The position numbers and the translations under genes were made by a program. A stretch of 64,000 bases of DNA, taken from Hydrogenophaga sp. (GTDB lineage: Bacteria > Pseudomonadota > Gammaproteobacteria > Burkholderiales > Burkholderiaceae_C). The stretch spans positions 1 to 64,000 of the forward strand of contig NZ_JADMJO010000093.1 of NCBI RefSeq assembly GCF_018780385.1, in the 5' to 3' direction. Of the stretch, positions 52,236 through 61,046 are shown piece after piece. The notes below the pieces were generated by a model. The model ran no database searches. It saw nothing but the letters and a program-made list of their open reading frames with translations, and was not told the DNA's origin. Position 1 is the stretch's first letter, and the number at the start of each line of letters is the position of its first letter.

Positions 52236-52340
52236 GGACATGCGGACCTCTGATCCCCGCGCCCCTGCGCTGCTCAGCCCGGCCACACGGCAACAAGCGG
52301 GATCGGGATCGGACTTCCCCTCCGGCGTGCGTGTCTTGCT

Positions 52341-52374
52341 CCCTCTCCCTCTGGGAGAGGGCCGGGGTGAGGGC
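52341..52374. repeat. REP-like palindrome at the centre of the family C structure
   Basis: CCCTCTCCC-TCT-GGGAGAGGG is a perfect 9-bp stem with a 3-base loop (52341-52361), followed by CCGGGGTGAGGG. Similar short GC palindromes are common intergenic repeats in proteobacteria. Here it lies between the two arms at 52061 and 52610. No gene is supported anywhere from 52041 to 52625. Confidence 0.75.
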
Positions 52375-52419
52375 TCCCCCGCCGTCATTCGCTGGCGAGT
52401 AGCGCAGGAGCGCCCGGAC

Positions 52420-52610
52420 AAGGGGCGCACATGTCCGAAGGCTGCGTAGCAGACAAGTTTGTGCGCACCCCGGGCGATCCGAGCAACGCAGCGTGCCCGA
52501 AGGGCCAGCGAATTCGGCTCGCCTTTCTTTTGCTTACTTTTCTTTGGCGAAGCAAAGAAAAGTGAGTCGGCCGCCGGGCCGAGACCCGGCTAACCACGAC
52601 AGAAAAACCA
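52420..52610 (-). repeat. Repeat family C, right arm (3' of the ABC transporter gene)
   Basis: The reverse-complement partner of 52061-52235. It begins 15 bases after the transporter stop codon on the minus strand. It has the same 11-bp CTTTTCTTTG/CAAAGAAAAG hairpin. The 100 bases nearest the gene are nearly identical to the left arm; the inner part (AAACTTGTC, CCTTCGGACATG) is diverged but recognisable. Confidence 0.85.
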
Positions 52611-52625
52611 TCACATCAAGAGAAC

Positions 52626-54497
52626 TCAATCCGAACCACTCTGCTGCAAAGCCCACATCCCCGAATAAACCCCACCCCTCGATACAAGCTCCGAATGCGT
52701 CCCCCGTTCAACAATCTCCCCATTCACCAAAACGAGGATTTCGTGAGCATCCACCACCGTGGACAACCGGTGCGCAATCACCAGCGTGGTCTTGTTGCGG
52801 GCCGCCGACTTCAGCTCCGCTTGAATGGCCCGCTCATTGGCCGAATCCAGCGCTGAGGTGGCCTCATCAAAAATCACGATGGGTGGGTTCTTCAGCAGAG
52901 TGCGGGCAATCGCCACGCGCTGCTTTTCACCGCCCGACAGCTTGAGGCCACGTTCGCCCACCATCGTGCGGTAGCCCAGCGGCAGCCGCTCGATGAAGCT
53001 GTGGATGTGCGCCGCCTGCGCGGCCTGCACCGCTGCGTCGTGCCCGGCCTCGGGGCGGCCGTAGAGGATGTTGTATTCGATGGTGTCGTTGAACAGCACC
53101 GTGTCTTGCGGCACGATGCCGATGGCCTGGCGCACGCTGGACTGCGTCACCGCCTTGATGTCCTGGCCGTCGATGGTGATGTGACCAAATCCGTGCGGTC
53201 CCGCCTCATCGCCACTCGACGCATTCGTCACGTCATAGAAGCGGTACAGCAACCGCGCCAGCGTGCTCTTGCCAGAACCCGAAGGCCCCACCACCGCCAC
53301 CGTCTTGCCGGGCGGTATTTCAAAGCTGATGCCGTGCAGGATCTCGCGTGCTGGCTCGTATGAGAAACGCACGTTCTCGAACTTCACCGCCGGCGGACCG
53401 TCCAGCAGCAACGGCTGGGCGCCGGGCTCATCGGCGATCTCGCGTTCTTTCTCGAGCAACACGAACATCTTGTCCAGATCGGTCAGGCTCTGCTTGATCT
53501 CGCGGTACAGCACGCCCAGGAAACCCAGCGGAATGTAGAGCTGGATCATGAAGGCGTTGACCATCACCAGATCGCCCAGCGTCATCTCGCCGCTCACCAC
53601 GCCCTGCGTGGCGCGGTAGAGCATGAGCACCAGCGCCACCGCAATCACCACCTGTTGCCCGGCGTTGAGCATGGACAACGTGGTCTGGCTCTTGATGCGG
53701 GCGCGGCGCAGTTTCTCCAGCGCCTCGTCGTAGCGGCGGCCTTCAAACGCTTCGTTGTTGAAGTACTTCACCGTCTCGTAGTTCAGCAGCGAGTCCATGG
53801 CGCGCGTCTGGCTGGTGGACTCCAGCTCGTTCATCTCGCGGCGGAACTTGGTGCGCCACTCGGTCACGACCACGGTGAAGGTGATGTAGAGCACCAGCGC
53901 CACCAGGGTGATCCACACGTAGCCCATGTCGAACTTGGTGCCCAGCAGCGTGAGCACCATGGCCACCTCGATCAGCGTGGGGAAGATGCTGTAGAGCGAG
54001 TAGGAGATGAGCGACTGCACGCCGCGCGTGCCGCGTTCGATGTCGCGCGTCATGCCCCCGGTCTGGCGCTCCAGGTGAAAACGCAGGCTGAGCGCGTGCA
54101 AATGGCCGAACACCTGCAGCGCAATGCTGCGGGTGGCGCCCTCGGTGGCCTTGGCAAACACCAACTCGCGCAGCTCGGTGAAGATGCTGGTGGACAAGCG
54201 CAGACCGCCGTAAGCCAGGAGCAACCCCAGCGGAACCACAAGCATGGCTTCGACGCTGCCGGGCTTGATGCTCATGGCGTCGACCAGTTCCTTCAGCAGC
54301 AGCGGCACGCTCACGTTGGCCATCTTGGCCCCCACCATGAAGGCCAGCGCCAACACCACGCGCACCTTGTATTGCCAGAGGTAGGGCAACAGACGTTTGA
54401 GCGTGGCCCAGTCGGAGCGCTGGGCGGGTTTGCCGCCCGCTGCACCAGGGGTGGCGGGCAGGGTGATGGAGGCTTGGGAAGGGTTGTCGGGGCGCAT
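52626..54497 (-). CDS. Atm1/ABCB7-like ABC exporter (fused permease-ATPase)
   Basis: The 623-residue half-transporter has about six N-terminal membrane helices (residues 60-330) and an ATPase with Walker [10 protein letters not shown], signature LSGGEKQRVAIARTLL, Walker B IVIFDEATSALDS and H-loop AHRLSTV. The NYETVKYFNNEAFE and LNFGQ-like LNAGQQVVIAVAL motifs are typical of the Atm1/HMT1 branch, which exports glutathione-linked sulfur or metal species, rather than MsbA. The start at ATG 54497 is favoured by homology; no Shine-Dalgarno is clear. It is divergent from the thioesterase gene with a 38-bp gap. Confidence 0.88.
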   Translation of the reverse strand: MRPDNPSQASITLPATPGAAGGKPAQRSDWATLKRLLPYLWQYKVRVVLALAFMVGAKMANVSVPLLLKELVDAMSIKPGSVEAMLVVPLGLLLAYGGLRLSTSIFTELRELVFAKATEGATRSIALQVFGHLHALSLRFHLERQTGGMTRDIERGTRGVQSLISYSLYSIFPTLIEVAMVLTLLGTKFDMGYVWITLVALVLYITFTVVVTEWRTKFRREMNELESTSQTRAMDSLLNYETVKYFNNEAFEGRRYDEALEKLRRARIKSQTTLSMLNAGQQVVIAVALVLMLYRATQGVVSGEMTLGDLVMVNAFMIQLYIPLGFLGVLYREIKQSLTDLDKMFVLLEKEREIADEPGAQPLLLDGPPAVKFENVRFSYEPAREILHGISFEIPPGKTVAVVGPSGSGKSTLARLLYRFYDVTNASSGDEAGPHGFGHITIDGQDIKAVTQSSVRQAIGIVPQDTVLFNDTIEYNILYGRPEAGHDAAVQAAQAAHIHSFIERLPLGYRTMVGERGLKLSGGEKQRVAIARTLLKNPPIVIFDEATSALDSANERAIQAELKSAARNKTTLVIAHRLSTVVDAHEILVLVNGEIVERGTHSELVSRGGVYSGMWALQQSGSD

Positions 54498-54535
54498 GCG
54501 GGAGAATGGACGGCTACTGTCCTGAGATTGTGACC

Positions 54536-54967
54536 ATGTCAAACAAAACAAGCCCGAACCCCGAAACCACCCTGCCCCGCGACAGGGAACTGGTCATGAA
54601 GGTCATTCCCATGCCCGCTGACTGCAATGCCAACGGCGACATCTTCGGCGGCTGGGTCATGGCGCAGGTCGACCTGGCCGGTGCCGTGCTCCCGGCGCGC
54701 CACGTGCGCGGGCGCATGGTCACGGTGGCGGTGAACCAGTTCGTCTTCAAGCAGCCGGTGCGCGTGGGCGACATCCTGAGCTTCTTCTCGCATGTCACGC
54801 GCGTGGGAAACACCTCGATCACGGTGGAAGTCGAGGTGTTTGCCGAGCGCATCCTGGCCCAGGGCGAGTACCTGAAGGTGACCGAAGCCAGCCTGACCTA
54901 CGTGGCCATTGACGCGGAAGGTCGACCCCAGCCGATCCCGCGCGAGGATGTGAAGTCGCCCAGCTGA
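54536..54967 (+). CDS. Acyl-CoA thioesterase (YciA-like hotdog protein)
   Basis: A 143-residue single hotdog-fold thioesterase resembling YciA, which hydrolyses a broad range of acyl-CoAs. Visible marks are NANGDIFGGWVMAQVDLAGA (the catalytic loop with Asn/Asp and GGW), VTVAVNQFVFKQPVRVGD and VTEASLTYVAID. The start at ATG 54536 gives the usual N-terminus after a short leader. It is followed by the IclR gene in the same direction (69-bp gap). Confidence 0.9.
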   Translation: MSNKTSPNPETTLPRDRELVMKVIPMPADCNANGDIFGGWVMAQVDLAGAVLPARHVRGRMVTVAVNQFVFKQPVRVGDILSFFSHVTRVGNTSITVEVEVFAERILAQGEYLKVTEASLTYVAIDAEGRPQPIPREDVKSPS

Positions 54968-54998
54968 TCGCGGGCGGGCGTCTTGCGGCGCGCTAACA

Positions 54999-55012
54999 TT
55001 GTCCCTGGACAA
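54999..55012. promoter_or_regulatory. Candidate IclR operator upstream of iclR (TTGTCCCTGGACAA)
   Basis: TTGTC-CCTG-GACAA is a perfect inverted repeat 24 bases upstream of the IclR start. The same TTGTMC-N3-GACAA 14-mer with identical spacing occurs at 60915-60928 and 61550-61563. Position suggests autoregulation (inference). Confidence 0.65.
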
Positions 55013-55036
55013 AACGTCCGAGGAGTCTCGCGTCCC

Positions 55037-55849
55037 ATGCCCGCCGAATCCAGAATACCCAGACAGCCTGCTCCAGCCGCAAAGAAGGGCGTGCGCGTGC
55101 GCGACGTGCCCGCCGTGACCCGGTCGATTGCCATCCTGCGTTTGCTCGGACGGACCAAGCAGGCACTGGGGGTCAAGGCCATCGCCGACGAACTCGGTTT
55201 GGTCCCGAGCACCTGCCTGCACATCCTGCGCGTGTTGGTGAGCGAAGAACTCGTGAAGGTGGAGCCCGGCACCAAACACTACGCGCTGGGCAGCGGCATG
55301 ATCAGCCTGGCCCGCAGCGTGCTCAAGGGCGGCAGCTTTGCCCAGCTCGCCCAACCAGGGCTGGACCGCCTGGCGTCTTCGTTTGGTGTTACGGCGATGG
55401 GCGTGGAGGTGACGCCCAAGCAGACCGTGGTGGTGCTCGCCCTGTCCCGTTCGGACCAGCCGTTTCGCATGCACACCGACGTGGGCAGCCAGTTTTCTTC
55501 ACTGGTGAGCGCCACCGGGCGCCTGATCGCCGCCTACAGCGGTGACAACTGGACCGTGCTGCGCCAGAAGTTTGCCGCCATCGAATGGGACAAGGCGCCG
55601 AGCTTTGCGCAGTGGAAGAAGGAAATCGAAGAGACCCGGGCCCGCGGCTGGAGTTCGGATCGCGACAACTTCATGAGCGGGATCACGGTCGTTGCCGTGC
55701 CGATCTTCGAGCCGTCCGGCCGACTCATGCACACACTGGTGGCCGTCGGTCTCTCCAGTCAGCTCCACGCCACGGCCATGGTGCAACTGGCAGCCGCCAT
55801 GCGGCAGGAAGCTGAATCGATTTCGGACCTGCTGCTCGATCGCCACTGA
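55037..55849 (+). CDS. IclR family transcriptional regulator
   Basis: A 270-residue IclR protein. The N-terminal winged HTH is SIAILRLLGRTKQALGVKAI and LGLVPSTCLHILRVL; the C-terminal effector domain has SFGVTAMGVEV, GSQFSSLVSATGRLIAAYSG and GWSSDRDNFMSGITVVAVPIF. IclR proteins typically bind small acids or acyl compounds. It converges with the Bug receptor gene, the last member of the operon from the ligase, with only 24 bp between stops. The shared 14-mer operator ties it to that operon. The 20-residue Pro/Ala/Arg-rich N-terminal leader is unusual but modest. Confidence 0.92.
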   Translation: MPAESRIPRQPAPAAKKGVRVRDVPAVTRSIAILRLLGRTKQALGVKAIADELGLVPSTCLHILRVLVSEELVKVEPGTKHYALGSGMISLARSVLKGGSFAQLAQPGLDRLASSFGVTAMGVEVTPKQTVVVLALSRSDQPFRMHTDVGSQFSSLVSATGRLIAAYSGDNWTVLRQKFAAIEWDKAPSFAQWKKEIEETRARGWSSDRDNFMSGITVVAVPIFEPSGRLMHTLVAVGLSSQLHATAMVQLAAAMRQEAESISDLLLDRH

Positions 55850-55873
55850 ACCGGGCAGCTGCCGCAGCCCCGC

Positions 55874-56836
55874 TCAATCAACCTGGATGCCGGCACGTTT
55901 GATGACCGGCTCCCACTTCCTGCGCTCGTTGACCGCGAAGGCGGCCAGTCGGGCCGGTGTGCCGCCCGCCGGGTCAAACCCCAGATCGAGCAGGCGCTGA
56001 CGGCTTTCGGGCTGCGCCAGCACCTTGTTGAGGGCCGCGTTCAGTGTATTGATGATCGCTGGTGGCGTGCCTTTGGGGGCGTACAGAGCATTCCAGGCCA
56101 CCACCTCGAAGTCTTTGAAACCCTGCTCAGCCACGGTCTTGACGCCGGGCATCAGGCCGCTGGGCTGAGCGGACGTGACCGCCAGCGCGCGCAACTTGCC
56201 CGAGGCCAGCATCGGCCGCAGCGCGGTCGGGGTGTCGACAATCGCCGGCACCTGACCGCCCAACAAGTCCGACATGGCATTGGCAGACCCTTTGTAGGGA
56301 ATGCCGAAGAGCGGCACCGACGTGCGGTCTTTCAGCAGTTCGACCACGAGCCGTGCGGTGGTGCTCGGCATGGCAATGTCGGCGCTGCGGGGATTGCGCT
56401 GCGCCAGGCTCACGAGTTCGGCAGCGGATGTCAGCGGCGACGCGGCGTTCACCGCCATCACCATGGGAAAGGTGCCCACGAGTGCAATGGGCTCAAAATC
56501 CTGCGCCGGGTCGAACGGGAGTTTGGCGTAGAGAAACTGGTTGAGCACATGGGTGGCGTTGGTGCCCATGGTCAGGGTGTAGCCGTCCGGCGCGGCCTGT
56601 TTGGCCAGATCGGTGCCCAGGTTGCCGCCGGCCCCCGCCTTGTTCTCGATGACGATGGGCTGGCCCAGATCGACCGCCATCTGGGCGGCGAGGTAGCGAG
56701 TGGCGATGTCGGTGCCCTGCCCCGCGGCATAGGCCACGATGATCTTGATGGGCCGTTGCGGATAGGTCTGCGCGTTGGCGGCCATCGAGGTCGTCAGCGT
56801 GAAGGCGGCGGTGATGATGAGGTTCAGAAATCGCAT
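55874..56836 (-). CDS. Tripartite tricarboxylate-type (Bug) periplasmic binding receptor
   Basis: A 320-residue Bug receptor with a signal peptide cleaved after ANA at residue 22. YPQRPIKIIVAYAAGQGTDIATR is the family start; GAGGNLGTDLAKQAAPDGYTL and GIPYKGSANAMSDLLGGQV are typical. Such receptors deliver organic acids to TctAB-type membrane proteins, but no tctA/tctB lies here, as for many orphan Bug genes in Burkholderiales. It is the last gene of the ligase-MaoC-CoA-transferase run. AAGGAG lies 6 bases before the ATG. Confidence 0.92.
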   Translation of the reverse strand: MRFLNLIITAAFTLTTSMAANAQTYPQRPIKIIVAYAAGQGTDIATRYLAAQMAVDLGQPIVIENKAGAGGNLGTDLAKQAAPDGYTLTMGTNATHVLNQFLYAKLPFDPAQDFEPIALVGTFPMVMAVNAASPLTSAAELVSLAQRNPRSADIAMPSTTARLVVELLKDRTSVPLFGIPYKGSANAMSDLLGGQVPAIVDTPTALRPMLASGKLRALAVTSAQPSGLMPGVKTVAEQGFKDFEVVAWNALYAPKGTPPAIINTLNAALNKVLAQPESRQRLLDLGFDPAGGTPARLAAFAVNERRKWEPVIKRAGIQVD

Positions 56837-56871
56837 GTTTGTCTCCTTTTATTGTGATGGCCAGTTGGCCA

Positions 56872-58074
56872 CTAGGTTCTGGGTCCGGGGGCGGCACCCG
56901 TTTCTCGCAATCGTTGACGGTCGTTCTCCGAATAGCCCAGGCCCACCAGAATGGCTTCCGTGTCTTGAGCAAAGCCCGGCGGTCTGGCGCCCGGTGAGCC
57001 CGGCGTGCCCAGCAGCCGCATGGGCGAGCGCAGGCCGGTGTAGTTCGAACGGCGCACGACGATGTCGCGGTGTTCGCAGTGGGCATGCGCCAACGCCTGG
57101 GGCACCGAATTCACGGCACCAGCCGGCACTCCCGATCGCATCAAGGCTTCGCACAAGGGCTCGCAGTCCCGGTCTGCTATTGCCCCTTCGATCAACGCCT
57201 TGAGCGCGGCGCGGTTGACCACCCGCAGACTGTTGCTGGAAAAACGCTCGTCATCCAGCAGGTTCTCCAACCCCAGGCAAGCACCCAGTCGACGGAACTG
57301 CGCATCGTTCAGGATGCCGATGAACAACTCGCCATCATGGGCCTTGAACTTGTCGTACGGCGCAATGTTCGGGTGCGCGCTGCCGAGCAAGCGTGGTGAA
57401 TCCTTCGACGCGAACCAGTTCGACGCATGCGGCAACAGCAGGCTCAGCGCCGTGTCGTACAAGGTGGCCTCCACCCGTTGCCCCCTTCCGCTGGCCTGGC
57501 GCGCCAGCAGCGCCATGAGGATGCTGCTCATGGCCACGTAGCCGGTGAGGTGGTCCACGATCGGCATGCCCACCCGCGTGGTTCCGCTGCACTCGTCGCC
57601 GTTGATGCTCATCAGTCCGCACAGCGCCTGCAGCACGGCGTCGTAGCCCGGCAAGCCGCCCAGCGGCCCATCGTTGCCAAAACCGGTGATGCTGCAGTGG
57701 ACCAGGCGCGGGTAGCGCTCGGCCAGGGTCTGCTCGTAGCCCAGACCCCAGCGTTCCAGGGTGCCGGGGAGAAAGTTCTCCACCAGCACATCCGCGTCGG
57801 CCAGCAAACGGTGAAGCACCTCCTGCGCCTCGGGCCGGGACAGGTCGAGGCTGATGGCCTGCTTGCCCCGGTTGAGCGCCAGAAAGTACGCCGCGTCGCC
57901 ATCACCATCGAAGGGCGGTCCCAGGCTGCGCGTCTCGTCGCCCGAAGGCGGCTCGACCTTGATCACCTGGGCACCGTGATCCGCCAGCATCTGAGTGCAC
58001 AGCGGCCCCGCCAGCACCCGGGTGAGGTCAACGACCTTCACGCCTTTCAGTGCGCCACCGGCGGTCGTGGACAT
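56872..58074 (-). CDS. CaiB/BaiF family CoA transferase (class III)
   Basis: A 400-residue class III CoA-transferase. The family start is GVKVVDLTRVLAGPLCTQML; VENFLPGTLERWGLGYEQ, CSITGFGNDGP and GLPGYDAVLQALCGL contain the catalytic Asp region. These enzymes swap CoA between an organic acid and an acyl-CoA. The start ATG 58074 was chosen over the upstream in-frame GTG by homology. It lies 5 bp after the MaoC-like gene and 35 bp before the Bug gene, so it belongs to their operon. The substrate cannot be named. Confidence 0.92.
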   Translation of the reverse strand: MSTTAGGALKGVKVVDLTRVLAGPLCTQMLADHGAQVIKVEPPSGDETRSLGPPFDGDGDAAYFLALNRGKQAISLDLSRPEAQEVLHRLLADADVLVENFLPGTLERWGLGYEQTLAERYPRLVHCSITGFGNDGPLGGLPGYDAVLQALCGLMSINGDECSGTTRVGMPIVDHLTGYVAMSSILMALLARQASGRGQRVEATLYDTALSLLLPHASNWFASKDSPRLLGSAHPNIAPYDKFKAHDGELFIGILNDAQFRRLGACLGLENLLDDERFSSNSLRVVNRAALKALIEGAIADRDCEPLCEALMRSGVPAGAVNSVPQALAHAHCEHRDIVVRRSNYTGLRSPMRLLGTPGSPGARPPGFAQDTEAILVGLGYSENDRQRLRETGAAPGPRT

Positions 58075-58079
58075 CGGAT

Positions 58080-59219
58080 TCACCCCCTGGACGGCAAGAC
58101 GACGATGCCGCTGCCCACCACCGACAGCTCGTCGTTCTGGTTGCGGGCTTCCTGGTCGATTTCGACCATGTGCTTGCCGTTTTCGACGAACTTGCGCTTG
58201 ACCTTGGCCTTGATGAACAGCATGTCGCCTTCGGGGTTGTGGCGGCGGATCTTGCAGCTGGCCTTGTGAAGGAAGCCTGCATCGCCCATCCAGTTGGTGA
58301 GCTGGTGCGTGAGCCACGAGGTGCGCTCCGGGCCGTAGTCGTAGGCACCCGGGGCGCCCACTTCGAGTGCGAAGTCTTCTTCCCAGTGAACACGCTCGGG
58401 GCAATCGGGGATGCCGAAACGGTTCTTGATGCCCACACCAGGATGCTGGTCGATCAGCTTCCAGGCCAGTTTGTTGGCCCGGATGTACAGACCGCCCCAA
58501 CCCTGCGCGTAGGCGATGAAGCCAGTCACGGTCATCGGACCCTTGAACATCACAGGCAGTTCTTCGCCCTCCTTCACGTCCTCCCAGTAGCGCGGGGTGG
58601 CACCACGGATCTCCTCGTCGCGGTACAGCTTGTAGGCTTCGGCCAGCTCTTCATCGGTGTAGCGGCGCGGCGCGCTCGCGCGCACCTCGCTGTACTTGGT
58701 GCCCTGCTCGCGAGCGTGATCGCGCTCGGTGCGGAAGCACCAGCTGTCGGCCTCGGCCACCTTGTCACCGCTCTGGTTGAAGAAGTCCACGTGGTAGGTC
58801 TGCTGCACGGCGCGGCCGGCAAAACGGGTCTGGTGCTCGACCAGTTCCTTCAGACTGGCCTCGGTGTGGATCTCGTCGTTGCGGCGCACGGGCTTGTGCC
58901 AGGTCCAGTCCGCGCCCGACCACATGGCGTGCACGCCCGGCAGACCGCCGACGTAGCCGGACACGATGCGGCTGGTCGAGAACAGGAAGCTGGGCAAGGC
59001 AATGATGCCGCCGTGCTGGCTCTTGGCCGCGTACTCGGGGTCGCACCACAGCGGGTTGTCGTCACCGATGCCGTGGGCGTAGTGGCGGATGTTGTCGCGC
59101 GTGGCCTCGTGGCACCAGGGTTCGACCGTGTGGCCGATCTTGACGCCGATGCGCTGGCGAAGCTCGTCAAGACCTTGCTCGGTGATCTTGGGAAAGTTGC
59201 GGGTTTCGGTGGTGGACAA
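58080..59219 (-). CDS. MaoC-like acyl-CoA dehydratase with two hotdog domains (TTG start)
   Basis: The 379-residue protein has two hotdog halves. The first has YAHGIGDDNPLWCDPEYA, the hydratase-2 motif with the catalytic His replaced by Trp; the second, around residues 230-375, has WGGLYIRANKLAW and MVEIDQEARNQNDELSVVG. This is the organisation of FAS1-like and other two-domain MaoC proteins. The TTG start at 59219 (L/M-STTETRNFPKITEQG) is preferred, since AAGGAG lies 6 bases upstream; the longer ATG frame begins at 59294. It follows the ligase gene by 61 bp. Role: hydration of an enoyl-CoA made from the ligase product (inference). Confidence 0.85.
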   Translation of the reverse strand: MSTTETRNFPKITEQGLDELRQRIGVKIGHTVEPWCHEATRDNIRHYAHGIGDDNPLWCDPEYAAKSQHGGIIALPSFLFSTSRIVSGYVGGLPGVHAMWSGADWTWHKPVRRNDEIHTEASLKELVEHQTRFAGRAVQQTYHVDFFNQSGDKVAEADSWCFRTERDHAREQGTKYSEVRASAPRRYTDEELAEAYKLYRDEEIRGATPRYWEDVKEGEELPVMFKGPMTVTGFIAYAQGWGGLYIRANKLAWKLIDQHPGVGIKNRFGIPDCPERVHWEEDFALEVGAPGAYDYGPERTSWLTHQLTNWMGDAGFLHKASCKIRRHNPEGDMLFIKAKVKRKFVENGKHMVEIDQEARNQNDELSVVGSGIVVLPSRG

Positions 59220-59280
59220 ACGTGTCTCCTTGGTTGGGTGAATCGAGAGTGGGTGGGTGTTTGAATCGAAGCCGGTTCGA

Positions 59281-60843
59281 TCAGGTCGAAGCAACGGCCA
59301 GGGCCGCGATCTCCTGTTCGCGAAGCTTCTTGCGGTGCACTTTTCCGGCCGGGGTCTTGGGCAGTTCAGCGACCACCGCCACGTGGCGCGGGTACTCGTG
59401 CTGACTCAGCTTGTTGCGCACGAGGTTCTGGATTTCTTCGGTGAAGGTGTCGGAGCCGGGCCTGTTGCTGACAACAAAGGCCTTGACCACCTGCCCGCGC
59501 AATTCGTCGGGCACACCAATGGCCGCGGCTTCCAGCACGTCGGGGTGCATGAGGATCACGTTCTCGATCTCGACCGCGCTCATGGTCCAGCCGGCCGAGA
59601 TGATCACGTCGTCGGCCCGGCCCCCGTGATGGAAGTAGCCCTCGCTGTCGATGCGACCCAGGTCCTTGGTCGGGATCCACTGCCCCCGGCGCAGCACCAT
59701 GAGTTGTCCCGAGGTGCCCACCGGGCACGGTTGGCCCTCGGCGTCCTGCACCACCACCTGGGTGCCGGGCACCGGTTTGCCCAGGGAGCCCCGGTGCACC
59801 GGGAAATCGGGCGCACCGGGGTAGCTGACCAGCACCACACCGATCTCGGTCGTGCCGTACATGCTGCACACCTCGAGTCCGAAGGTCTGGTGCACGAAGT
59901 TCGCGGTCTCGTCGTCGATCGGCTCGCCGGTGAACGACAGCTTCTTGAGCGCATAGGTGTAGCGACCCGCCGCACCGCTGTTGCGCATCATGCGGTAGTG
60001 CGTGGCCGCTGCCGACATGTTGGTGAAGCAGTGTTCGGACAACGCATGCAGCAAGCGCTCAGGGTTGAAACGGCCGGCGTAGGCACCGATCGTCAAACCC
60101 AGGGCAAGCGGCGCGAGCGTGCCATGCCAGAGCCCGTGTCCCCAGGCCGGCGAAGAGGGGCAGAAGAAGCGGTCTCCCGGGCGCAGACCCGTGCCGTACA
60201 ACGCGGCCACCATCAAGGTGACCAGCGCACGGTGCGAATGTTTGACCGCGTCGGGCAGTTCGCGCGTGGTGCCCGACGTGTACTGAAACACCGCCAGGTC
60301 ATCGGCCCGCGTCTTCACCTCGAACGTTGACGGCAACGGCTGGATGGAGGCCAGAAAGTCGCGATCGAAGACCAGCACACCGTCCCCGACGATGGACCGC
60401 GCCACTTCCTGTTTTTCTTCGTTCGTGACCAGCAAGGCAGGCTGGCAGTCCTTGACGCGCAGTCGAATGCCGTCGGGGCCGAACAGCGTGAACAACGGCA
60501 CCGCAATCGCGCCGCTCTTGATCACGCCGAACATGGCGACATAGAACGCCCGTGAGGGCTCCAACATGATCGCCACGCGCTGGCCCGGCTGGATGCCACG
60601 CGACACCAGGTGGTTGGCGAAGCGCGATGAATCGGCCGCCAGCTCCGCGTAGGTGATCGTCTCGTCGGCACCTTCGGCACGCACCACGATCACCGCGTCG
60701 CGCCCGGAAGCGGCGTGACGGTCCACGCACTCATGACCGATGTTCAGGACCTCGCGGTTGCCATCGAACAGCTCCCACAACTTGTCGTTGGAGAAGTGCG
60801 CCTGCGCATCGGCGTAGCTCGTGTAGTCGGTCAGTTTTTTCAT
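59281..60843 (-). CDS. AMP-dependent acyl-CoA synthetase/ligase
   Basis: The 520-residue protein is an ANL-family adenylating ligase that activates an organic acid to its CoA ester. The core P-loop reads YTSGTTRELPDAVKHSH, with Arg where most family members have Gly. SMYGTTEIG, GYFHHGGRADDVI and the C-terminal catalytic-lysine region LPKTPAGKVHRKKL are present. It leads the ligase-MaoC-CoA-transferase-Bug operon and has a candidate IclR operator upstream. The acid substrate is unknown. Confidence 0.92.
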   Translation of the reverse strand: MKKLTDYTSYADAQAHFSNDKLWELFDGNREVLNIGHECVDRHAASGRDAVIVVRAEGADETITYAELAADSSRFANHLVSRGIQPGQRVAIMLEPSRAFYVAMFGVIKSGAIAVPLFTLFGPDGIRLRVKDCQPALLVTNEEKQEVARSIVGDGVLVFDRDFLASIQPLPSTFEVKTRADDLAVFQYTSGTTRELPDAVKHSHRALVTLMVAALYGTGLRPGDRFFCPSSPAWGHGLWHGTLAPLALGLTIGAYAGRFNPERLLHALSEHCFTNMSAAATHYRMMRNSGAAGRYTYALKKLSFTGEPIDDETANFVHQTFGLEVCSMYGTTEIGVVLVSYPGAPDFPVHRGSLGKPVPGTQVVVQDAEGQPCPVGTSGQLMVLRRGQWIPTKDLGRIDSEGYFHHGGRADDVIISAGWTMSAVEIENVILMHPDVLEAAAIGVPDELRGQVVKAFVVSNRPGSDTFTEEIQNLVRNKLSQHEYPRHVAVVAELPKTPAGKVHRKKLREQEIAALAVAST

Positions 60844-60914
60844 GGTCTTCGTTGCTTGTCTCGTTGGGATGAATTCTTTCTGCGTTTTGTTTTTTTGTCA
60901 AATAGCATTGTGTT

Positions 60915-60928
60915 TTGTACATAGACAA
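60915..60928. promoter_or_regulatory. Candidate IclR operator upstream of the ligase operon (TTGTACATAGACAA)
   Basis: TTGTA-CATA-GACAA lies about 70 bases upstream of the ligase ATG (minus strand), at the head of the four-gene operon. It matches the iclR and thioesterase sites in spacing, with one arm base changed (A for C). Confidence 0.6.
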
Positions 60929-61046
60929 TCATGAAAAGAACGCAAGAAGACGTCAAACCTTGTGATCTCAGGACACGATCACAGCAACATCGCAGGGTGT
61001 GAGACTGACGGTTTCCGCCACGCCGCGGTGGCGATGGATGTGGTGC

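Noticed and set aside
59215-59228. GACA-AACG-TGTC dyad at the MaoC start as a fourth IclR site
   Set aside because: It does not fit TTGTMCNNNGACAA and overlaps the start codon region near the ribosome binding site; only 4-bp arms.
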